Both the position numbers and the translations under genes were made by a program. This document shows, one piece after another, positions 55,494 through 64,000 of a stretch of DNA of 64,000 nt (position 1 is the first letter of the stretch; each line of letters starts with the position of its first letter). Under the pieces are notes generated by a model. That model worked only from the letters and a program-made list of their open reading frames with translations, was not told the DNA's origin and did no database searches. This DNA comes from an uncultured Pelagibacteraceae bacterium (GTDB lineage: Bacteria > Pseudomonadota > Alphaproteobacteria > Pelagibacterales > Pelagibacteraceae): assembly GCA_902633965.1 (NCBI GenBank), contig CACPID010000003.1:37321-101320 (forward strand), given 5' to 3'.

Positions 55494-55993
55494 TATTTAA
55501 ACAGTCCAACTTTTAAATTTTCAGCGCTATAAATTTTTTTTCCGTCAGCTAATAAAATTCCATTTGCGAGACCAACTGTAGTACCTTCTTTTACTAATAT
55601 TCTTTTCATATCAATTTCATAAATCGCTTTTTTAACATTTTTTAAAACCTCTCCGGTAAATTTTACACTATTTACCCCTAAAGCACGTCCTCTACCCGGA
55701 TTGCCTAGCCAGCCCAAATAAAATCCAACCAATTGCCACATTGCATCTAATCCAAGGCATCCTGGCATCACAGGATCTCCTTGAAAATGACAATCAAAAA
55801 ACCAAAGCTCATCTTTAATATCCAATTCAGCTTTTATTAATCCTTTTTTAAAAGCACCTTTATCTTCACTAATTTCTGTTATTCTGTCAAACATTAGCAT
55901 TGGTGGTAATGGTAGCTTTGCGTTTCCAGGCCCAAAAAGGTCACCTTTTCCACAATTAATTAATTCATCATAATTGAATGAATTCTTTTTCAT
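55493..55993 (-). CDS. fabA: 3-hydroxydecanoyl-ACP dehydratase/isomerase FabA
   Basis: A 166-residue hot-dog-fold enzyme with the catalytic His in [25 protein letters not shown] and the [17 protein letters not shown] block. It dehydrates 3-hydroxydecanoyl-ACP and isomerises the product, starting unsaturated fatty-acid synthesis. It is divergent from irr across a 75-base gap that holds an Irr-like palindrome. Confidence 0.95.
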   Translation of the reverse strand: MKKNSFNYDELINCGKGDLFGPGNAKLPLPPMLMFDRITEISEDKGAFKKGLIKAELDIKDELWFFDCHFQGDPVMPGCLGLDAMWQLVGFYLGWLGNPGRGRALGVNSVKFTGEVLKNVKKAIYEIDMKRILVKEGTTVGLANGILLADGKKIYSAENLKVGLFK

Positions 55994-56039
55994 AAATTTG
56001 TAACCTTATTACTTGATTTAAATAAATTATAATATAGAA

Positions 56040-56054
56040 ATAGTTTAGAACTAT
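56040..56054. promoter_or_regulatory. Irr-box-like palindrome between fabA and irr
   Basis: ATAGTT-TAG-AACTAT is a perfect inverted repeat. It contains TTTAGAA, the half-site of the alphaproteobacterial iron control element bound by Irr. It sits 7 bases after a TATAAT (56028-56033) and 15 bases before the irr start, so it could serve autoregulation. The word TAGTTTAGAAC here recurs, inverted, upstream of katG. Confidence 0.5.
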
Positions 56055-56068
56055 TATAAATAACCACA

Positions 56069-56485
56069 ATGAAAAACCAAGATTTTATCAATAAATTGAG
56101 AAATTCTGGCTTAAGACCTACAAAACAAAGAATTAAAATTTGCGAAGCTCTCTTCAACACTGAAAAAACCTTTCATTTCACAGTAAATGATTTAGCAAAA
56201 ATGATGCAAAAAAATTTCAATGAGAAAATTTCTTTAGCCACTGTTTACAATACACTCCATGCTTTTAAAAAAAAAGGATATGTAAAAGAAATTTCTTTAG
56301 GAAATGACAAAAGCTATTTCGATACTAACATTAGTTCTCATCATCATTTTTATGATACTAAAACAAACGAGTTGATTGATATTGATTCAAGTAAAATTGA
56401 ACTCAAAAATATTCCAAATCCTCCAAAAGGAAAATCAATAAAAGAAATTGATGTGGTTATAAATGTTGAGAACGATTCTCAATAG
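56069..56485 (+). CDS. irr: Fur family regulator Irr
   Basis: A 138-residue Fur-family protein of the Irr branch: winged helix with LRPTKQRIKICEALF and KISLATVYNTLHAFKKKGYVKEI, then SYFDTNISSHHHFYDTKTNELIDID with a triple His. Irr controls iron metabolism in response to haem status in alphaproteobacteria and lies beside fabA-fabB-fabI in many of them. The N-terminal haem-regulatory Cys-Pro motif of Bradyrhizobium Irr is absent, as in most family members. Confidence 0.87.
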   Translation: MKNQDFINKLRNSGLRPTKQRIKICEALFNTEKTFHFTVNDLAKMMQKNFNEKISLATVYNTLHAFKKKGYVKEISLGNDKSYFDTNISSHHHFYDTKTNELIDIDSSKIELKNIPNPPKGKSIKEIDVVINVENDSQ

Positions 56486-56505
56486 TTTATAAACGTTCTA
56501 AACTA
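56483..56505. promoter_or_regulatory. Irr-box-like palindrome upstream of katG
   Basis: TAGTTT (56483-56488) and AAACTA (56500-56505) are inverted arms, and the inner bases (ATAAACGTTCT) extend the symmetry imperfectly. GTTCTAAACTA (56495-56505) is the exact reverse complement of TAGTTTAGAAC (56041-56051) ahead of irr. It ends one base before the katG -35 element, an operator-like position. Confidence 0.5.
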
Positions 56506-56506
56506 C

Positions 56507-56534
56507 TTGACTTCTACTTTAGACTGATTATAAA
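56507..56534 (+). promoter_or_regulatory. Candidate katG promoter
   Basis: TTGACT (56507-56512) and TATAAA (56529-56534) with a 16-base spacer, about 30 bases before the katG ATG. AGGAGA just before the start gives a good ribosome-binding site. Confidence 0.55.
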
Positions 56535-56561
56535 CTGATAATATCTATACAGGAGAACTAA

Positions 56562-58772
<2,211 letters not shown>

Positions 58773-58791
58773 TAAAATAGGGTAATAAAAA

Positions 58792-59406
58792 ATGGTTCAA
58801 GTTAGTTTTGAAGACTTCTTTAAAGTTCCTGACCTAAAATTTGATATTTCAAGGTTAAGAAAAGATTTAGAGGTAATTTTAGAAAAGAAAAATTTTAATT
58901 CGTTGGGAATAAGTCATTTTGGTGCCATACCAATAAATAGAATACCAAACGATAACAGTTCAGTTGAAGGTCATAATGTAAGAGGTAAATATTGGACCAT
59001 AGCAGACGAAACTGGAAAGGTGGTTTCAAGAGATATAGCTATTGATGAATCAAAATATACAGAACTAATGCCAGAGTTTGAAAATACTTATTTTAAAGAA
59101 GTTTATGAAACTTTAAAAAGTAAATTTAAGCTAGGAAGAGTAAGACTACTTTTGAAAGAGCCAAGATCTACTTTAAGTTGGCATAAAGATCCAGAACCAA
59201 GATTGCATATACCAATAATTACTAACAAAGGTTGTTCTATGGTGATAGAAAATGTAGCCAAACACCTACCAGCAGATGGTCACGTAACTATAACGAACAA
59301 TACAAAATTTCATAATTTTTTTAATGGTGGAGAACAAGCAAGAATTCATTTAGTTGCATGTGTATTAGAAAATCCTTTTAAAAAAAGTAATGACAGAAAT
59401 CACTAA
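58792..59406 (+). CDS. Aspartyl/asparaginyl beta-hydroxylase-like Fe(II)/2OG dioxygenase
   Basis: A 204-residue protein of the double-stranded beta-helix type. TLSWHKDPEPRLHIPIIT carries the HxD metal pair and its basic partners, and FFNGGEQARIHLVACVL carries the distal Arg and His region, as in the Asp_Arg_Hydrox family. Such enzymes hydroxylate protein or small-molecule residues using iron and 2-oxoglutarate. It follows katG by 19 bases and overlaps the next gene by 17. The substrate is unknown. Confidence 0.72.
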   Translation: MVQVSFEDFFKVPDLKFDISRLRKDLEVILEKKNFNSLGISHFGAIPINRIPNDNSSVEGHNVRGKYWTIADETGKVVSRDIAIDESKYTELMPEFENTYFKEVYETLKSKFKLGRVRLLLKEPRSTLSWHKDPEPRLHIPIITNKGCSMVIENVAKHLPADGHVTITNNTKFHNFFNGGEQARIHLVACVLENPFKKSNDRNH

Positions 59407-59632
59407 AGGTCTATTCGGAGCTTCAAAAGAAATATTTGATAATAACAAAGGTTCAATTCTTAGAACTATTATCTATACAATTGGACATTTTGCTATTGCA
59501 ATAACAGTGTTGATGTTGGTAGCGGACGTGACGTTTATGATTGCATTAACAGATGCAATAGTTGAACCAATGGCAAATTCGGTCTGGTACTTTATTTTAG
59601 ACAAGTGGTGGGCGAGTAAATCTAAAAAATAA
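59390..59632 (+). CDS. DUF2061-type small membrane protein
   Basis: An 80-residue protein with two hydrophobic segments (TIIYTIGHFAIAITVLMLVADV, about 24-45, and IALTDAIVEPMANSVWYFI, about 50-68), and the DUF2061-like pattern of a conserved histidine in the first helix and W-Y-F near the end. The biochemical function of the family is unknown. It overlaps the 2OG oxygenase gene by 17 bases, so coupling is likely. Confidence 0.7.
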   Translation: MTEITKGLFGASKEIFDNNKGSILRTIIYTIGHFAIAITVLMLVADVTFMIALTDAIVEPMANSVWYFILDKWWASKSKK

Positions 59633-59638
59633 TTTTTT

Positions 59639-59657
59639 GCGAATGATTATCATTAGT
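59639..59657. promoter_or_regulatory. Fur-box-like site 1
   Basis: GCGAATGATTATCATTAGT, with the perfect core AATGAT-T-ATCATT (59642-59654), matches 14 of 19 positions of the Fur consensus GATAATGATAATCATTATC. It lies 7 bases after the DUF2061 stop and about 100 bases before the cysteine-rich ORF. Confidence 0.5.
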
Positions 59658-59688
59658 TTAAAAAGTTGTTAATAAAAAATTTTTTTTT

Positions 59689-59707
59689 GATAACAATTAT
59701 CATTATC
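59689..59707. promoter_or_regulatory. Fur-box-like site 2
   Basis: GATAACAATTATCATTATC matches the classical 19-base Fur consensus at 16 of 19 positions. It lies 46 bases before the ATG of the 59-residue cysteine-rich protein, a promoter-proximal position. No strong -35/-10 pair is evident beside it. Confidence 0.62.
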
Positions 59708-59752
59708 ATAGAAAAAAGTTGAAATAATTTTTTTAATTTTTATTCTAAGTTT

Positions 59753-59932
59753 ATGGATATACAAAACTATAATTGTAAAAAATGTGGACTTACAATCGCA
59801 TCTAAATGTTCTAAATGTGATAGAACAGTTGATGTGAAAGTTTTAAATGATGGTTGTATTGTTCAAGTTACAAAATGTGGGGATTGTGCGAACATACCTG
59901 TTATTAAAGACGTTTGTTCACAGCAAGAGTAA
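59753..59932 (+). CDS. Cysteine-rich small protein (59 aa) behind Fur-box-like sites
   Basis: I do not recognise this protein. It has 59 residues with eight Cys: C8 and C11 (CKKC), C19 and C22 (CSKC), C35, C42 and C45 (CGDC), and C55. Three CxxC knuckles in so short a chain point to a zinc ribbon, a rubredoxin-like site or a metallothionein-like store. It starts ATG at 59753 and ends one base before the convergent SH3 gene. Two Fur-box-like sites precede it, so it may be made under iron limitation. Its size would hide it from most length cut-offs. Confidence 0.7.
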   Translation: MDIQNYNCKKCGLTIASKCSKCDRTVDVKVLNDGCIVQVTKCGDCANIPVIKDVCSQQE

Positions 59933-60376
59933 CTAATTAATACCCCAAACATTTTTAGTATTTAACCAACCAGTATAATTGTTGGTTTTTACTTTACACC
60001 AATTTTGTTTGCACTTTTTAACAAGGACCAACACCCCCTTTTCAATTCTTACTAATGGCTTTGAGTAATAGCTATCTTTTTTAAAAAGAACTTTATTCTC
60101 TAAAATCACAAGAGACTTTGGAGACTTTAATTGAGAAATGTGTATCCACCCCCCATTATTCTTATGATCAATAATTTTTCTAAAATTTTCTTTTTTATCA
60201 ATAACCCTTAAAGGTAGATATTTTTTTTTGTAAATAAACTTAATTTGATCATCTTTACTTGGCCCATACCTTACATTTACTTCATTATACTTAAGCATTA
60301 AAAAGTAATCACTTTCTTGTGCGAAAACATTTATATGAAAGTTAAAAAATATAATCAGTAAGAAAATTTTTAGCAT
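59933..60376 (-). CDS. Exported SH3-like domain protein
   Basis: A 147-residue protein with a signal peptide (MLKIFLLIIFFNFHINVFA) and two bacterial SH3-like repeats: EVNVRYGPSKDDQIKFIY near 35-50 with GGWIHISQL, and a second repeat ending WCKVKTNNYTGWLNTKNVWG. Such SH3b proteins bind cell-wall material. An ATG 6 bases earlier (60382) is also possible. It overlaps the MoeB/ThiF gene by 7-13 bases. Confidence 0.78.
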   Translation of the reverse strand: MLKIFLLIIFFNFHINVFAQESDYFLMLKYNEVNVRYGPSKDDQIKFIYKKKYLPLRVIDKKENFRKIIDHKNNGGWIHISQLKSPKSLVILENKVLFKKDSYYSKPLVRIEKGVLVLVKKCKQNWCKVKTNNYTGWLNTKNVWGIN

Positions 60377-61119
60377 ATACAATTTTTTTTCTTTTTAAAT
60401 TTTACTTTTCTAAATTTTAGATCTTTTAAGTTCAAAATTAAAATATTTGAACTTAGGTTTTTTCCTACATGACAGATTTTTTTTATGGCTTCAATTGCTT
60501 GTAAATTTCCAACAACACCAGCCACAGGACCTAAAATACCATCAGACTCACAATTTAATACATCATCCGGAGGTAGTTCTTGATAGAAGCATTTTAAACA
60601 AGGTTCATTTTTATTCTTAAAATCAAATGTAAAAATATGGCCATCAAATTTGCTGATAGATCCAGATATAAAAAATTTTTTTAATTTTAACGAACCTTCA
60701 TTTAATAGAAATTTTGTTCTAAAATTATCAGTCCCGTCAATAATTACATCATACTTTTTAGCAATTTTATCAAAATTTTTGTTAGTAATTTTTGCTTTGT
60801 GTTTAATAATTTTAATATCAGGGTCAATTTTTTTTATTTTTGTATAGATAACATCAACTTTTAATTTCCCCACATCTTGAGAATTATACATTCCTTGACG
60901 ATGAATATTAGATAAGCTTACTTTATCAAAATCTACTAACCCGACCTGTCCAACTCCAGCTCGACACAAGTAATCTACAGCTGGACAACCTAATCCTCCA
61001 AGTCCAACAATTAATATTTTAGACAATGATATTTTTTTTTGGCCAAGGATACCAATATCTTTTAAAACTATTTGTCTTGAATATTTTTCTAAATAATTTT
61101 TATTGAATTTTTTTTTCAT
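60370..61119 (-). CDS. MoeB/ThiF/HesA family adenylyltransferase
   Basis: A 249-residue E1-like enzyme: YSRQIVLKDIGILGQKKI at the N-terminus, ATP site ILIVGLGGLGCPAVDYL, Arg and Lys of VSLSNIHRQGMY, DGTDNFRTKFLLNE, the zinc CLKC and a terminal CIC in place of the second CxxC. It adenylates the C-terminal Gly of a MoaD or ThiS-type carrier for molybdopterin or thiamine sulfur transfer. Which carrier is used cannot be told. It overlaps dut by 4 bases. Confidence 0.86.
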   Translation of the reverse strand: MKKKFNKNYLEKYSRQIVLKDIGILGQKKISLSKILIVGLGGLGCPAVDYLCRAGVGQVGLVDFDKVSLSNIHRQGMYNSQDVGKLKVDVIYTKIKKIDPDIKIIKHKAKITNKNFDKIAKKYDVIIDGTDNFRTKFLLNEGSLKLKKFFISGSISKFDGHIFTFDFKNKNEPCLKCFYQELPPDDVLNCESDGILGPVAGVVGNLQAIEAIKKICHVGKNLSSNILILNLKDLKFRKVKFKKKKNCIC

Positions 61120-61553
61120 TTTCCAGTAGATCCAAAACCTCCAGAACCTCTGATTGTTTCAGGTAGATCTTGTACCTCTTCAAACTGGACTTTTAAAATT
61201 GGAACAAGAACCATTTGAGCTATCCTGTCACCATTATTAATAATAAATTCTTTATCACCATGGTTAAATAAAATAACCTTTAACTCACCCCTATAATCAC
61301 TGTCTATTGTTCCTGGCGTATTGAGAACTGAAATACTAGATTTTGCTGCTAAACCTGATCTAGGCCTAATTTGAATTTCAGTATCATCTGGTATTGCTAC
61401 AGATAATCCAGTTGGGACTAACGCAGATTTATTTGGTTTAATCACAATTTTATCTTCTGTAAGAGCCATCAAATCCATTCCTGAAGATCCTTCAGTTTTA
61501 TAGATTGGTATTTGAGCTTTATGACTAAGTTTTTTAATTAAAACTTTAATCAT
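61116..61553 (-). CDS. dut: Deoxyuridine triphosphatase
   Basis: A 145-residue trimeric dUTPase: GSSGMDLMA (motif 1), IRPRSGLA (motif 2), LNTPGTIDSDYRGELKVIL (motif 3), NGDRIAQMVL (motif 4) and the C-terminal RGSGGFGSTG (motif 5). It removes dUTP and supplies dUMP. It starts 2 bases after the coaBC stop, and the coaBC-dut order is common in proteobacteria. Confidence 0.96.
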   Translation of the reverse strand: MIKVLIKKLSHKAQIPIYKTEGSSGMDLMALTEDKIVIKPNKSALVPTGLSVAIPDDTEIQIRPRSGLAAKSSISVLNTPGTIDSDYRGELKVILFNHGDKEFIINNGDRIAQMVLVPILKVQFEEVQDLPETIRGSGGFGSTGK

Positions 61554-61555
61554 AA

Positions 61556-62755
61556 TTAATTCAGGTGATTTATAATTCTCTCCACAATCTTGTCAGCGAG
61601 ATTACTTTTACTTGTTTTTTTTATTTCCTCAAAGTCTTGATTTTTATAGAAAATTGAAACGGAGTTTTCGTCCGTCTCGAAGCCAATATCTTTCTTTGAT
61701 ATATCATTTGCTATTATCCAGTCACAGTTTTTCTCTGTTAATTTATTCTTTGCATTTAATTCTAAATTCATTGTTTCAGCAGCAAAACCAATTACAAGTT
61801 TTGGTCTCAATGAATTATGATTTGATACATTATTTAAAATATCAATATTTTTTTCTAAATTAAGTACAAGGTTATCCTTTTTTTTAATCTTATTTTTATT
61901 ATAGTTTTTAATCTTCCAATCACCAACGGCCGCAGAAAATACTGCTACATCTGCAGGTAAATTATTTAATGTTTCTTCATACATTTCTTCTGCGGTTTTT
62001 ACCTTTATTAACTTAATATTAGGATCTGCTATTTGATTTGAAGGTCCTGATATTAATGTAGTATCAAATCCGTTTCTATTTAGAGAATTTGCTATTTCAA
62101 AGCCTTGTTTGCCACTTGATCTATTTGTAATATATCTTACAGGATCTATAAATTCTTGAGTAGGACCAGCAGTTACGATAGCCCTTTTTTTATTAACATT
62201 ATTCAATTTTTTGAAATACTGATTTAAGTAATTAAGAATTTCAGTTGGCTCTGACATTTTACCTTCGCCGTATTCTCCACAAGCCATATCACCAATATTT
62301 GGTCCAATCATTTCATAACCAAAAGTTTTTAACTTTTGAATATTATCTTTATTGGATTTATGTTCCCACATTCTTACATTCATTGCAGGCGCTAAAAAAA
62401 TTTTCTTATTTGATGCTAGTGTCACAGTTGTAGCAAGATCATCCGCAAGTCCATAACTTAATTTTGAAATTGTATTAGCTGTAGCAGGTGCAATTAATAT
62501 CAAATCAGCCCATCTAGAAAGTGATATATGATCCATTTCTGCTTCATTCTCATGATCAAAAAGTTGGGTATAAACTTTTTCTTGAGAAAGAGAGACGACG
62601 GATAATGGTGTCACGAATTTTTTAGCATTTTCCGTAAGTATGGTTTTTACCTTTGCACCATTTTTTTTTATTAATCTTATTATATCTAAAGCTTTATAAG
62701 CAGCAATACCACCACAGATAATAAGTAATATTTTTTTTCTATCTAAAAAATTCAT
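61556..62755 (-). CDS. coaBC: Bifunctional phosphopantothenoylcysteine decarboxylase/synthetase
   Basis: A 399-residue CoaBC: N-terminal CoaC flavoprotein (ILLIICGGIAAYKALDIIRLIKK-type start, catalytic His in EMDHISLSRWAD, APAMNVRMWEH) and C-terminal CoaB domain (VTAGPTQEFIDPVRYITNRSSGKQG). It makes 4'-phosphopantetheine for coenzyme A. It lies 7 bases after the ubiB stop. Confidence 0.95.
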   Translation of the reverse strand: MNFLDRKKILLIICGGIAAYKALDIIRLIKKNGAKVKTILTENAKKFVTPLSVVSLSQEKVYTQLFDHENEAEMDHISLSRWADLILIAPATANTISKLSYGLADDLATTVTLASNKKIFLAPAMNVRMWEHKSNKDNIQKLKTFGYEMIGPNIGDMACGEYGEGKMSEPTEILNYLNQYFKKLNNVNKKRAIVTAGPTQEFIDPVRYITNRSSGKQGFEIANSLNRNGFDTTLISGPSNQIADPNIKLIKVKTAEEMYEETLNNLPADVAVFSAAVGDWKIKNYNKNKIKKKDNLVLNLEKNIDILNNVSNHNSLRPKLVIGFAAETMNLELNAKNKLTEKNCDWIIANDISKKDIGFETDENSVSIFYKNQDFEEIKKTSKSNLADKIVERIINHLN

Positions 62756-62762
62756 TGTGAAA

Positions 62763-64000
62763 TTAAAATACTAAGTAACCAAAAAATACAAGCAATAATA
62801 ATCCAATAATACTTTGGTTTCTAAAAGATTTCATTTCCATTTCTTTATCTTTAAGAGCCGAATAAGAATTTGAGTTTTGAGGTATTTGTCCACTAGCTAA
62901 AAAAGTAAGAGCCTGATTTGCTTTATCCATTATTTGAGGTAACTCTGGCAATCTTTTGAGGACTTCAGTTGAGTCTTTCAAGGTCTCAGTTAAATTTGAA
63001 ATTGGATCCTTAGTTTCTTTGAGCCATTTTTCGAGCACAGGCTTTGAAGTTTCCCAAATATTTGTTTCAGGGTTTAATTTTCTTGCAACTCCTTCAACAA
63101 CAACCATTGTTTTTTGAAGTAATAATAATTGGGGTTGCGTTTGCATGTTAAATTTTTCAGTAATGTCAAATAACTGTTTAAGTAATTTTCCTCCCGAAAT
63201 ATCTTTAACTGATTGGCCAAAAATCGGTTCTCCTATGGATCTAAGAGCTTGAGCGAGTTCATCTACGTTAACGTTTTTTGGTACTAGGCCAGCAACTATA
63301 TGAACATCTGCAACTTTTTTATAATCTCTTAAAATAAATCCGTATAAAATTTCTGCTAAAAATTTTCTATTAAGCTTATCTAATCGACCCATAATACCAA
63401 AGTCGATTGTTACAATTCTCCCACTATTATCAATAAGTAAATTTCCTTGATGCATATCGGCATGAAAAAAACCATCCCTAACAGCGTGTCTTAAAAAGTG
63501 TTGAATAATATCTGTTGCAACATTTTTAACATTAATGCCTTTTTCAATTAAAATATCTTTTTCACGAATTGATTGCCCCTCAACCCAGTCTAAAGTTAAC
63601 ACTTTTTCACTTGTAAAATTCCAATAAATTTTTGGTACAAAAAATCCAACATCATTTGTTGTATTTTCGGAAAATTCGTTTGCCGCGGCTGCCTCAAACC
63701 TTAAATCCATCTCATGATTAGTAATTTCTTTTAATAAAAAAACTACCTCCATTAATTTTAATCTTCTAGTTTTAGTAGCTATATTTTCAATTAAGTAAGC
63801 TAGAAGCATTAAGGCATCTATTTCTTCGTTAAATTTCTTTTTAATATCTGGTCTTAGAATTTTAATGGCTATATCTTTTATTGTTCCATCATCATTAAAT
63901 TGCGCTTTGTGTACTTGCGCTATTGATGCTGCTGCGATCGGCTCACTAAAATTTAAAATTGAGTTATACACCTCTTCTCCAAGCTCATCTTTTAAAATAT
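62763..64000 (-). CDS. ubiB: UbiB family ubiquinone biosynthesis kinase-like protein (5' end outside window)
   Basis: The frame is open to the last base, so about the first 90-100 residues are missing. The visible part has the atypical kinase motifs PIAAASIAQVHKAQF (the UbiB Ala-rich loop), IAIKILRPDI, HADMHQGNLLIDN and VTIDFGIMGRL, and two short hydrophobic segments at the C-terminus (SIIGLLLLVFFGYLVF). UbiB is an ATPase needed for coenzyme Q synthesis or lipid extraction. A GTG at 63971 is an internal codon, not a start. Confidence 0.93.
   Translation of the reverse strand, partial: ILKDELGEEVYNSILNFSEPIAAASIAQVHKAQFNDDGTIKDIAIKILRPDIKKKFNEEIDALMLLAYLIENIATKTRRLKLMEVVFLLKEITNHEMDLRFEAAAANEFSENTTNDVGFFVPKIYWNFTSEKVLTLDWVEGQSIREKDILIEKGINVKNVATDIIQHFLRHAVRDGFFHADMHQGNLLIDNSGRIVTIDFGIMGRLDKLNRKFLAEILYGFILRDYKKVADVHIVAGLVPKNVNVDELAQALRSIGEPIFGQSVKDISGGKLLKQLFDITEKFNMQTQPQLLLLQKTMVVVEGVARKLNPETNIWETSKPVLEKWLKETKDPISNLTETLKDSTEVLKRLPELPQIMDKANQALTFLASGQIPQNSNSYSALKDKEMEMKSFRNQSIIGLLLLVFFGYLVF

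Overview
The window is a very AT-rich, tightly packed bacterial chromosome segment: intergenic gaps are mostly under 40 bp and many neighbouring genes overlap by 1-17 bases. The proteins and gene orders are alphaproteobacterial: grpE-dnaK-dnaJ-dapB-nth, fabI-fabB-fabA beside irr, tsaB-fur-miaB-phoH-ybeY-lnt-metK, and nusA-infB-rbfA-rpsO-pnp. Small versions of usually longer genes, Lys/Asn/Ile-rich proteins and periplasmic-binding-protein transporters point to the SAR11 clade (Pelagibacterales). This assignment is inferred from style and synteny; no rRNA lies in the window. I saw no tRNA, rRNA, CRISPR array, insertion sequence or prophage.

Layout. 1-6.9 kb: the end of a ProC-like gene, then a Liv-type ABC transporter (livG, livF, livH, livM), a 22-residue coupled ORF and an MFS carrier, convergent with the livK-like binding protein. 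7.1-9.8 kb: a glycosyltransferase stub and an unusual 850-residue three-part nucleotide-sugar enzyme. 9.8-18.3 kb: a catabolic and uptake block with an Asp/Glu-racemase-family enzyme, a DoeA/EutD-like M24 hydrolase, a potADBC-type transporter, and a 3-hydroxyacyl-CoA dehydrogenase gene whose last part is replaced by the end of an outer-membrane porin. 18.4-27 kb: ThiE/TenI-like, YggS, YkuD, a winged-helix regulator with a 35-residue ArfA-like ORF, then a minus-strand group running from grpE to a PfkB kinase. 27-38.6 kb: rdgB, an lpoA/rsmI/dolP envelope group, maeB, murJ, trpS, nfu, bax and a polysaccharide deacetylase. 38.6-51.3 kb: the tsaB-fur-miaB...metK run and the nusA...pnp translation operon. 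51.3-56 kb: renalase-like oxidoreductase, msrB, a histidine phosphatase and fatty-acid synthesis genes on the minus strand. 56-60 kb: an iron and peroxide block (irr, katG, a 2OG oxygenase, a DUF2061 protein, and a 59-residue cysteine-rich protein behind two Fur-box-like sites). 60-64 kb: an SH3-domain protein, moeB/thiF, dut, coaBC and partial ubiB.

The most notable points are the dehydrogenase-porin chimera at about 17,850 (a real fusion or an assembly join), the three-domain sugar enzyme, the Fur-box-preceded Cys-rich microprotein, an 11-base Irr-like word shared by the irr/fabA and katG control regions, an intrinsic terminator in the nusA leader, and several translationally coupled small ORFs that length cut-offs would miss.
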